Source of the DNA: Rufibacter hautae
GTDB lineage: Bacteria > Bacteroidota > Bacteroidia > Cytophagales > Hymenobacteraceae
DNA length: 64,000 bases
Assembly: GCF_008271695.1 (NCBI RefSeq)
Contig: NZ_VKKY01000002.1
Coordinates: 186,001 to 250,000 of the forward strand
Reading direction: 5' to 3'
Shown here: positions 52,289 to 60,504 of the stretch, piece after piece
How the letters are laid out: each line of letters opens with the position of its first letter
Position numbering within the stretch: position 1 is the stretch's first letter
Translations under genes and position numbers: made by a program
The notes under the pieces: generated by a model
Database searches by the model: none
Seen by the model: the letters and a program-made list of their open reading frames with translations, nothing else
What the model was told of the DNA's origin: nothing

Positions 52289-52822
52289 TTGGGAACAGAC
52301 CTACCTCAAGGAAGATGCTTACCTCAGCTGCTCAATCACTTATCTGAAGAAACTGTAGCTGCTAAACTATTCCCTGAGGATTATTCGAACTTATCACTCT
52401 CTGCTGGTGTGTTTTCTTCTTGCCCACCGGGATTATGGTATAGGAGAAATAGACGCATTTACCACAGAGCAGATAACCTAATAACACCGCCAGATGGTAC
52501 TAGCCAGGCGTACTCTTTTACCTTTGTGAATCAGAGCATCCACGCCGTTACGTTCTACTAGCAACGGGTTTTAGGCCACCAAGGGCTGGAGTTAAACGAG
52601 ATTGGGTGCCCGGAAAAGCCAAACAGGCTACCCATGGTGCTGAGCAAGGGGGAAGTAGCTCGGATTCTTTCCGCCACTCGTTCGCAGCGCACTTCCTGGA
52701 GCATGAAAACGGATCTGCGCTACATTCAGGCGCTGCTAGGCCACCAAAGCAGCAAAACTACTGAAATTTACACGCACATTACCAGCCATGGCTTGGAGGG
52801 GAAGGATCAAGAGCCAGCTTGA
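52289..52822 (+). pseudogene. Disrupted tyrosine recombinase (integrase)
   Basis: The frame reads FTFVNQSIHAVTFY (core-binding domain), a TAG stop (52559), then QRVLGHQGLELNEIG, EKPNRLPMVLSKGEVARILSAT. These match the usual Bacteroidota integrase start of the catalytic domain. Directly after LSAT the next recognisable text is HSFAAHFLEH (seen in another frame), followed by DLRYIQALLGHQSSKTTEIYTH back in the first frame. So about 120 residues, including the first catalytic Arg region, are deleted, and a frameshift follows. The final LLGHQS...TEIYTHI contains the second His and the nucleophile Tyr. The N-terminal limit is uncertain. It could be an integron integrase or a XerC/phage-type enzyme; the diagnostic segment is missing. 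Confidence 0.8.
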
Positions 52823-52968
52823 CAATCTATAAGTAATGGGTATATTGGATGACAAACATATAAGGAAGGGAATCTATTAAAAGGGTTTTATCAAAAAGCC
52901 TTGCAAAAAAAGGTTGCTGTTACTCCAGCCAAGGTGCCAATAACCGGAACTGCTCCTTATATACTGTA

Positions 52969-52975
52969 GTTGGGC
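52969..52975 (+). other. attI-like recombination junction
   Basis: GTTGGGC fits the GTTRRRY core at which cassettes are inserted. It occurs 147 bases past the integrase remnant and 18 bases before the first cassette gene. The sequence to its left has no attC palindrome, as expected of attI. Confidence 0.55.
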
Positions 52976-52993
52976 AAAATTGAAAAATTAAAC

Positions 52994-53536
52994 ATGTTTA
53001 AAAATAGACTTTTCATCCCTGTTTTATTGATAGTCCTTTTTGGAACCTTCTATTTTCTGGATAACAGATTGAATAAGGATTACTATGACTATAAAACAGT
53101 AAAGGTAAATGACAACGAATTTTTAATCTTAAAAAGGAATTCAGAAATATCAATCCTTAAGTTGAAGAACCAATCGATTGAGACAGCCACGGCGAATTAC
53201 GACTGGTTTATTGGTAAGGAAGCAAATATTGACTTAAATAATAGTAATACCTATAAAACTGGAAGTGGAATCACAGGAGATGGAATAAATAAAAACAAAT
53301 TGACTCCTATAAAATTTTCAGATTACTTATTCTATTGGTCACCAAATACAAATGGGAAGGGGTTTATCTATCTTAATCATTATCCTGAAGTAAATGAAAA
53401 CAATGGTCTATTTTATTGGATTGTGGTACCAGAAGAATTGATGACTAATTCTAAAATCCGAAATTTAGAACCCAAAATGAAACCATTAGGAGTAAAAAAG
53501 GAGAATCTAATTAGCTGGGCTGTTAGCAAAATATAA
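52994..53536 (+). CDS. Cassette 1: small membrane-anchored protein, unknown
   Basis: I choose ATG 52994 (MFKNRLFIPVLLIVLFGTFYF, 180 residues) over an upstream TTG that lies in the attI-like junction. One N-terminal membrane segment or uncleaved signal is followed by a polar domain (YDYKTVKVNDNEFLILKRN, FSDYLFYWSPNTNGKGFIYL, GLFYWIVVPEELMTN). No family is recognised. It is AT-rich in contrast to its chromosomal neighbours, and its stop is nine bases before the first attC-like site. Confidence 0.72.
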   Translation: MFKNRLFIPVLLIVLFGTFYFLDNRLNKDYYDYKTVKVNDNEFLILKRNSEISILKLKNQSIETATANYDWFIGKEANIDLNNSNTYKTGSGITGDGINKNKLTPIKFSDYLFYWSPNTNGKGFIYLNHYPEVNENNGLFYWIVVPEELMTNSKIRNLEPKMKPLGVKKENLISWAVSKI

Positions 53537-53545
53537 AACAACTTT

Positions 53546-53617
53546 GCCCAACGGTCTCGTATAAAAATCATGCTACGGCCGACGGCCTTGCACGTTTTTT
53601 ATACGAGACCGTTGGGC
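53546..53617 (+). other. attC-like site 1
   Basis: Starts GCCCAAC (RYYYAAC) and ends GTTGGGC (GTTRRRY). The outer 22 bases (53546-53567) are an exact reverse complement of 53596-53617. The centre holds CGGCCGACGGCC. At 72 bp it is within the attC size range. Confidence 0.78.
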
Positions 53618-53690
53618 TTAATTTGAAGAATTCTGCAAAGCGAAAAGCCTAGAATTTTATTAGCATCAAACTAATTATCACAAAAATTAA

Positions 53691-54155
53691 ATGAAAAGGC
53701 TTTTTCTCATCTTAATAGTAACTTTCTATTTTGTTGTGCAAGCTAATTTAACGGCTTATGCTCAAAACTTACAATCAGTAAAGCAGACTCTTACTGATTG
53801 GAATGAAGCGATAATGTATAAGGATATTGAGAAGGCTATTAGTGTTTTTGACGATAATGCGAATGTAATTGTGATTGGTTCAGGAAAAGAAGAGGTTCAC
53901 AAGGGAAATGCAGAAATAAGAAAGTTTTTGGAGCGCTTCTTTACCAATCCGTTTAGCGCTTCATGGGATATGAGCAATGTGAGTATTGACAGTAATAAAA
54001 AAACTGCATGGGCATTTGTGAATGGAGAAGCTACTATAAAGGGGGATGATGGCTCAATAATTAAAATGCCATATCGAATAACTGTAGTAATGGTTTGGAA
54101 AGGGGCCACCTGGAAGTGGAGACTCTTTAATGGATCAGTTCCCGAGAAGGATTAG
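53691..54155 (+). CDS. Cassette 2: secreted SnoaL/NTF2-like (DUF4440-type) protein
   Basis: The 154-residue protein has a signal peptide (MKRLFLILIVTFYFVVQANLTAYA). It then has an NTF2-like alpha+beta fold signature: VKQTLTDWNEAIMYKDIEKAISVFDDNANVIVIGSGKEEVHKGNAEIRKFLERFF, and strands ending AWAFVNGEATIKG, YRITVVMVWKGATWKWRLFNGS. That pattern fits SnoaL-like/DUF4440 proteins, whose ligands are mostly unknown. Secreted or periplasmic action is predicted. It belongs to the cassette bounded by attC-like sites 1 and 2. Confidence 0.78.
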   Translation: MKRLFLILIVTFYFVVQANLTAYAQNLQSVKQTLTDWNEAIMYKDIEKAISVFDDNANVIVIGSGKEEVHKGNAEIRKFLERFFTNPFSASWDMSNVSIDSNKKTAWAFVNGEATIKGDDGSIIKMPYRITVVMVWKGATWKWRLFNGSVPEKD

Positions 54156-54234
54156 GATCGCCACCTTTTAGGTGATTGCCCTTAAGACAGGAAATATAAA
54201 ATATAATTGTCAATTATTGTAAACAACAAACTAA

Positions 54235-54302
54235 GCCCAACAACGTGTAAACGCCAGCATCGGCCGACGGCCTCCGCCGCCGTTTACACAAGTACGTTGG
54301 GC
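54235..54302 (+). other. attC-like site 2
   Basis: GCCCAAC ... GTTGGGC at the ends, GTGTAAACG near the left arm answered by CGTTTACAC on the right, and TCGGCCGACGGCCTC in the centre. At 68 bp it has an imperfect stem with extrahelical bases (AAGTA), as in real attC sites. Confidence 0.77.
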
Positions 54303-54327
54303 GCCATATTTAGACAGTAAACCACAC

Positions 54328-54786
54328 ATGGACGAGCTAACATCTATTAGAGAAATTTTAGCAAGGCTTGAAAAATTGCTTTATGGATTTAACTATGAAT
54401 GTTATTTCCAATTTGAGCTTCTGGTTGAAACAACAGACCTGACAACTGCTCGGCACAAACTCAATTCTACTTATGATTTAACTTGGCAAAAAGACCAAGG
54501 TATTACACCTATCTCGCACAACGAGTTCAAAGAAGACATCAATGATAAACTCAATTATCGTGGCCATGAGGGTGCTGGAGTTAGCCTATCTGAAGAACAA
54601 GAAAAGCTCTTTCAGCAAGAGGTAAGTAATTTATGGACTTTAATTGAGCGGAAATTTAACCCTAATAAGACAGATATATTTATTCACCCAGAAATTTATA
54701 CTTGGATTTTCTGGGGGTTCTGTTTTTTGATTGTTTCAAACGAAGAAGACAGAGTTTACTTATTTGAAGGTTTGTCAAGTGATTAA
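54328..54786 (+). CDS. Cassette 3a: unknown protein with a hydrophobic C-terminal strand
   Basis: The 152-residue protein, MDELTSIREILARLEKLLYGF onwards, has helical start and end. The only distinctive parts are YECYFQFELLVETTDLTTARH, LWTLIERKFNPNKTDIFIHPE and a hydrophobic WIFWGFCFLIV stretch (about 129-139) too short for a safe membrane call. No domain is recognised. There is no attC-like site between it and the next gene, so cassette 3 seems to carry two genes or has lost a site. Confidence 0.68.
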   Translation: MDELTSIREILARLEKLLYGFNYECYFQFELLVETTDLTTARHKLNSTYDLTWQKDQGITPISHNEFKEDINDKLNYRGHEGAGVSLSEEQEKLFQQEVSNLWTLIERKFNPNKTDIFIHPEIYTWIFWGFCFLIVSNEEDRVYLFEGLSSD

Positions 54787-54959
54787 CTAAAAGATAATCT
54801 GACCGCCTAAAATGGCCTTTATGCAAGGGTGGCTGACGTGCATGTTACCAGCTTCAGAAATTTAAATCAGCTTTTTATCTCCTTCCAGAACTGATGGAAC
54901 AGGAAATACCACCACTTCATAAATACCCGTTTCGTTTGGGGTAAGCTATAAATAAAATT

Positions 54960-55544
54960 ATGAGTCAAGGCTTTTTATTAAAATCAGAAAATAAGCCTAC
55001 TCTGTTTTCTTGGGATTTAGAAACCGAAACCAAGAATGTAGAGCGTTGGGTATTGGATAATAAAAATTACTCAAAAAGAGATATAGAGAAGGAGCTTTCA
55101 ATCTTGAAGAATCTTGCTTTTGACTTTTTGCAGGTAATTCAGGAAAAACATGTTTCACCAGAGCAACTTGACAGGTTAGAACAAGCCATTTCAAGCGGGG
55201 CAGCAGGTGTTTGGGAAAACGCGGCATTGAAACTGGAGCGACTTTCTTACCACTTCATAACTGCAAAAGAAAGGATAGAAAAACTAATTTACAGTACTGA
55301 TGTAAAGATTGTGGACAGAGCCTTGACAATGCTAAATGAATCATTTTCAGAAAGGGAGCAATACGATATTATTTCATGCGCATTATCTCATAATTCCAAA
55401 AAAATAAGAGCCAGGGCTTTAGGAACAGTTTACAAGCTAAAAAAGAAAGTATTCCTCAACATCCTGGAAAGAAGAAGAGGAATAGAAACAGAATCAGAAA
55501 TTAAGGAAACAATAGATTTTACATTAGACTTTTTGAAAAATTAA
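54960..55544 (+). CDS. Cassette 3b: helical, HEAT-repeat-like protein
   Basis: The 194-residue protein is almost wholly helical. A C-terminal half reads like paired helices (VDRALTMLNESFSEREQYDIISCALSHNSKKIRARALGTVYKL), reminiscent of HEAT-type repeats. No catalytic motif, signal or membrane segment is seen. The gene lies 173 bases after the previous one, and its stop is 11 bases before attC-like site 3. Function is not recognised. Confidence 0.68.
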   Translation: MSQGFLLKSENKPTLFSWDLETETKNVERWVLDNKNYSKRDIEKELSILKNLAFDFLQVIQEKHVSPEQLDRLEQAISSGAAGVWENAALKLERLSYHFITAKERIEKLIYSTDVKIVDRALTMLNESFSEREQYDIISCALSHNSKKIRARALGTVYKLKKKVFLNILERRRGIETESEIKETIDFTLDFLKN

Positions 55545-55555
55545 AAAAAGCCTAT

Positions 55556-55624
55556 CCCTAACGGCCTCGTATAAACGTCACCTCGGCCGACGGCCTCAGC
55601 AGTCTTTTACACTAATCGTTAAGT
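55556..55624 (+). other. attC-like site 3
   Basis: CCCTAAC at the left (one base off RYYYAAC), GTTAAGT at the right (fits GTTRRRY), core TCGGCCGACGGCCTC. The left arm CGGCCTCGTATAAA resembles site 1. The arms pair imperfectly. Confidence 0.7.
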
Positions 55625-55638
55625 GTGATTATATAAAA

Positions 55639-56196
55639 ATGAATAAAGAACAGAGACGGAAACTTAGTCAAGAATATAAAAGGAAAGACTTGGAAAAGTT
55701 TCTTGAATCCGACAATTCTGTTTTGGTGAAGTATGCTAAAGTCAAATTGGGCTTAAACTCAAAACCATTAACAAGCACGGATACTTTAAACATTCCTGAT
55801 GAGCAGTTGATTGAAGCATTGAATTATAAAATTGAGGAAGCGGCAGAAAAGACTTATAGAGGAAACCCTAAACTGCACAGAAGCAGCGAGAATGTTTTAA
55901 AGAATTTTCCAGGCTCTTACCAACTCGTTCACTATACCCGACAATTTGAAATGCTTACGGACTTAGGAGATGGTGTTAAGTTTTTTGAAAATACCCCAAA
56001 GGAAGAAATAGAGATTATCGCTGAAAGTTACGTTTTGATTGGGTTTGAGAGCTTCAGCAACCTGATTAGGGAAGTTGCTAAAAATAACCAAAACTTAGAA
56101 TTGGTTGAGAAAGAGTATGCAGTTCTTAAAACAGCTATAGATAAATCAAGAATTGAGTTTATAAGAAAAAACGCATCCCAGTTTGAAATAAAATAA
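55639..56196 (+). CDS. Cassette 4: cytoplasmic helical protein, possibly DMP19-like
   Basis: The 185-residue protein starts with a charged helix (MNKEQRRKLSQEYKRKDLEKFL). It contains a block SYQLVHYTRQFEMLTDLGDGVKFFENTPKEEIEIIAESYVLIGFESFSNLI that resembles the DMP19/DUF4375 domain (Y-x-x-E-x-x-x-G-F-x-x-F), although the match is loose. There is no signal. The start lies 14 bases after attC-like site 3 and the stop three bases before site 4, the tightest cassette in the array. Confidence 0.66.
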   Translation: MNKEQRRKLSQEYKRKDLEKFLESDNSVLVKYAKVKLGLNSKPLTSTDTLNIPDEQLIEALNYKIEEAAEKTYRGNPKLHRSSENVLKNFPGSYQLVHYTRQFEMLTDLGDGVKFFENTPKEEIEIIAESYVLIGFESFSNLIREVAKNNQNLELVEKEYAVLKTAIDKSRIEFIRKNASQFEIK

Positions 56197-56199
56197 AAC

Positions 56200-56266
56200 C
56201 CTTAACAAGGTGTAAACGGCATCTCAGGCGACGGCCTTGCTTGTAGTCTATACTGGACCGTTGATA
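56200..56266 (+). other. attC-like site 4 (degenerate)
   Basis: CCTTAAC at the left, GTTGATA at the right (poor fit to GTTRRRY), core CAGGCGACGGCCTTG. The arm GTGTAAACGG echoes site 2. The stem is the weakest of the four. Confidence 0.58.
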
Positions 56267-56278
56267 AAAATAAAGAAT

Positions 56279-56893
56279 ATGAAAAACCAACATTTACTTC
56301 TAATCCTACTGATTCCCTTTCTAACCAGTCAAAATTCTTGCACTCAGCCTGAAAAACAGGAACGATCAATACTTGCAGAGCCCTCTCCTTCAGCGCCCCT
56401 TACTACTTCATACAAAGGAGGGGAGATAGAATACTTAGATGGGGGGAGTGTCCGCATAGCCGGCAAGCTACCCTTGGTTTCAACAGTCCAAAGGATGAAT
56501 AGTCTACTAGGTAAACCAGATAGTGTCGTAGCTATCGATTTGGATGGTTGCACCTCTGGGTTCAGGAGCGAAGAATCTAAGATGGTTTATTACAGCGGGT
56601 ATGTGTTTGAGCAGTTTCGGGACACTTTATATTTTATGGATGCCACCTTCACTAAGAGCAATGGTAATTTTTTACAGTTCAATGACCTGAGGCTGGATTC
56701 CTCCACCACATTGGAGGAAATCCAAAGGCGCTTTCCCGCTTCAGCCAAAGAATTAAACCCAGTAACAATGACCGAGTTCGGTGAGGTACTACAACTTTCC
56801 CTAGCTCCCTACAAAGAACCTACCGATAATAGATGGGTTCTAATTTTGAAGAATGGGAACTTGGTTTTAGTGGAGAATTGGTTCGGTTGTTAA
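56279..56893 (+). CDS. Lipoprotein following the last attC-like site
   Basis: I start at ATG 56279 (MKNQHLLLILLIPFLTSQNSC, 204 residues): lipobox LTSQNSC, with Cys about residue 21, then a Glu/Ser/Pro-rich linker. The domain contains IEYLDGGSVRIAGKLPLVST, MNSLLGKPDSVVAIDLDGCTSGF, MDATFTKSNGNFLQFNDLRL and LEEIQRRFPASAKELNP. The order resembles small periplasmic proteins of unknown role in Bacteroidota; I do not recognise a family. Position 12 bases after the attC-like site fits a cassette, though no attC follows it. Confidence 0.72.
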   Translation: MKNQHLLLILLIPFLTSQNSCTQPEKQERSILAEPSPSAPLTTSYKGGEIEYLDGGSVRIAGKLPLVSTVQRMNSLLGKPDSVVAIDLDGCTSGFRSEESKMVYYSGYVFEQFRDTLYFMDATFTKSNGNFLQFNDLRLDSSTTLEEIQRRFPASAKELNPVTMTEFGEVLQLSLAPYKEPTDNRWVLILKNGNLVLVENWFGC

Positions 56894-56969
56894 AATTTCA
56901 TTTGTCAACCACACCTATAGGCCACCTGAGTCGCTCATAGCTTAATCCGTTGTATCAAAGTAGAATCAA

Positions 56970-57562
56970 ATGTCAAAAAAGCATTACATAGCTTTGGTTT
57001 ACCCAATTGGAGAAGAGGTGAAAACACGTATTGATTTTGACTCCGAGGATGCGGAAACAACAGTCTATGAACTTCTCAAACTTGAGGGATATGAAATCTA
57101 TCAATTCATCCTCCCCGACTACCAGTATCTTATGCCTATAAGTGATCTTGGGGATAAAGGTATTAGGTTGAAAAAGAAAGAAAGACTTGGTTCGGCTTAA
57201 GCAAGAAAGTAGAGCAAGAACTTCTTATCTTCCCTAAGAAGGGTTTCTTCTATCCTTACCAGTACGGCAGCTATCTCTATCTCTATAGCAGGGAAGACAT
57301 AAAGGCAACTGAGTTCATGAAATGGATGGAAGAGCAGTTTCCCCAAAGATGGGCTGACTTTGATGATGCTCTGGCAGGTGTGAACAGCAACGCCATCCAC
57401 CTCATCAACGATACCGCTTACATTCTTATAACCAACCACGATTACCAGCAAGAGTTCGGCTTGATTGCAAGCCAGGAAAGTTGCGCTGCTTTAACAGCCA
57501 AACTGAGGGAAGCAGGCTTTGAGAATTTTGAAGCTGAAGAGTACGTGCAGAACAAAAATTAA
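56970..57562 (+). pseudogene. Two overlapping frames, probably one frameshifted gene
   Basis: The first frame (56970-57200, 76 residues) begins MSKKHYIALVYPIGEEVKTRIDF and ends in a stop inside the second. The second, with no start codon from 57167 to the ATG at 57317, reads KKVEQELLIFPKKGFFYPYQYGSYLYLYSRED before continuing MKWMEEQFPQRWADFDDAL..EEYVQNKN. The protein-like quality upstream of the first ATG implies the two were joined by a -1 shift near the A-rich stretch 57171-57184. It may be a mutation, a sequencing error or recoding. Neither half is a recognised family. Confidence 0.55.
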
Positions 57563-57575
57563 CATGTTACAATAA

Positions 57576-57608
57576 CAACTATGCGGCAACTCTGTCGCCG
57601 CATAGTTG
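57576..57608. repeat. Perfect 12 bp-stem hairpin
   Basis: CAACTATGCGGC (57576-57587) and its reverse complement (57597-57608) enclose nine bases, 14 bases after the previous stop. There is no T-run. The right edge, GTTGAGT, also fits GTTRRRY, but the left edge does not fit RYYYAAC. Confidence 0.6.
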
Positions 57609-57627
57609 AGTACGCTGCTATTAGAAC

Positions 57628-57673
57628 AAAGGAAAGGTTACCTTAGAATTCTAACTGGAGGCCTTTCCTTTAT
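57628..57673 (+). terminator. Probable terminator ending the foreign block
   Basis: AAAGGAAAGG pairs exactly with CCTTTCCTTT; the T-rich right arm could end transcription. Confidence 0.55.
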
Positions 57674-59058
<1,385 letters not shown>

Positions 59059-59312
59059 AGAAGACCTCAGAAAGGAAAAACGCTGAGGCTCAAAAATGGT
59101 AGTTGTTAAGTCAACACCAAGGGAGCATTCCAACTCTTAAGAAAGGTAAAGATAGGAGAAGGCCTTCTTCATGGGCCCACCAATTGCTTCGCTGCTCATC
59201 AAGGAAAAGTTTTGCAATACACCATTGCCTAATGATAATACAGGGAATAGGGAAACTCTGAACTCCTGTAAACATGACAAATCATTTAACGATCATTTAT
59301 AATCATCTCACC

Positions 59313-60263
59313 ATGATGCACCATCAGATAAAATTGACCCGAAGATTCCTACTGGCCTTCTTCTTAGTCTCTTCTGCCACCGCCATGGCGCAGGACGGCA
59401 CCATCTATCCGCTCAAAGCCCCTGCCGAGCCGAAAGCTATTTCGCTGGGCACAGGTGGTGTCAAAAACCAGAAAGCGCCCGAAACTTGGTTCCGCCAGTG
59501 GGGTGACCCTATGGCGCGGAACATCTCTACTGCCACCCTCACGCCCTTTCTGCCTGCCCCCGGCAAGGCGACTGGTGCGGCCGTGATCGTGGCTCCTGGC
59601 GGCGGTTTCAGATGGCTTTCCATGGACAACGAGGGCTGGGAAGTGGCCAAGGCACTGGCCGATAAGGGCATCGCGGCTTTTGTCCTGAAGTACCGCCTCA
59701 ATCCTACTCCGGAATCGCTCGAAGACTTCAAGGCATCCATGAACCAGCCCCGCCCGGCTCCAGCCGCGTCTGCCAGCACATCGGCAAGCGCAACCCCGCC
59801 CAGCCCACCACAAATGGACCTGTCTAACCAGCTACAAGATGCCGAGACGGCTTACGCCATGATCCTCAAGCGGTCCAAAGAATGGGGGGTAGATACCAGC
59901 CGCATAGGCATGATCGGCTTCTCGGCCGGCGCCATGCTCACCATGCACTCCACCCTCCACTCCAAGACTATGAAGCTGGCCTTCATCGGCCCGATCTATG
60001 GCGGAATGGGGCCGGTGGAGGTTCCCAAGAACGCTCCGCCCATGTTCAACGTGATCGCCACCGATGATTTTCTTTTCCGCGGCCAGTTCGGGGTGGTGGA
60101 CTCCTGGTACAAAGCGCGCATCCCCGTGGAGTTCCACCTTTACCAGAACGGTGGCCATGGGTTCGGCTTGGGCAACCCAGACCGAACCAGTAATCGCTGG
60201 TTTGATGCCTTCCTCCATTGGCTGGATGTCAATAAATTTCTCAAGCCCCAGGCTAAGAAGTAA
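59313..60263 (+). CDS. BD-FAE-like alpha/beta esterase with a low-complexity insert
   Basis: I prefer the ATG at 59313 or 59316 (signal RFLLAFFLVSSATAMAQ); an upstream ATG adds 13 unlikely residues. The fold shows GAAVIVAPGGGFRWLSMDNEG, nucleophile GMIGFSAGAML, acid ATDDFLF and His GGHGFGLG. These are the landmarks of bacterial xylan-side-chain esterases often named BD-FAE or endo-xylanase-like hydrolases. A Pro/Ala/Ser-rich insert (PRPAPAASASTSASA and beyond, about residues 145-170) interrupts the region before the nucleophile. It follows the CE6-like gene and precedes GH43, consistent with ester side-chain removal from hemicellulose. Confidence 0.83.
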   Translation: MMHHQIKLTRRFLLAFFLVSSATAMAQDGTIYPLKAPAEPKAISLGTGGVKNQKAPETWFRQWGDPMARNISTATLTPFLPAPGKATGAAVIVAPGGGFRWLSMDNEGWEVAKALADKGIAAFVLKYRLNPTPESLEDFKASMNQPRPAPAASASTSASATPPSPPQMDLSNQLQDAETAYAMILKRSKEWGVDTSRIGMIGFSAGAMLTMHSTLHSKTMKLAFIGPIYGGMGPVEVPKNAPPMFNVIATDDFLFRGQFGVVDSWYKARIPVEFHLYQNGGHGFGLGNPDRTSNRWFDAFLHWLDVNKFLKPQAKK

Positions 60264-60504
60264 AAAGAAGGTCCGCTAAGTGATTGTTTTTCACAACAAA
60301 GGCGTACGCACTCGGCGACTACCGGATAAGTCGGCAAATGCGAGAAAGATGCCTGTGGGTTAAAGCCATTTATCTGGCACCTCCTGAATTGGAATCGTTT
60401 TAGGCATGAAAATCAAAAAGTAGTGCCAAAATCCTTTTCCTGCTCTTCTGATTCAGGAGAAAAGCCAGGAATCTAGATTGAACATTAACAGCTAAAATTA
60501 TAAG

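Larger units (their letters stand above)
52289..56266 (+). mobile_element. Integron-like gene cassette array with a broken recombinase
   Basis: A tyrosine recombinase remnant, an attI-like GTTGGGC junction, and four attC-like palindromes (53546-53617, 54235-54302, 55556-55624, 56200-56266) all lie in one orientation. Five small genes lie on the + strand between the sites, and a sixth (56279) follows the last. Genes end 3-80 bases before a site and begin 12-73 bases after the previous one, as cassettes do. The sequence is visibly AT-richer than the flanking carbohydrate-active genes. Since the recombinase is disrupted, this is probably an immobile relic (a 'CALIN'-like cluster) unless an integrase acts in trans. 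Confidence 0.72.

Noticed and set aside
57576-57608. Possible fifth attC site after the frameshifted gene
   Set aside because: The stem is a simple 12 bp perfect hairpin, only 33 bp long, with no GGCCGACGGCC core. Only the right edge fits GTTRRRY.
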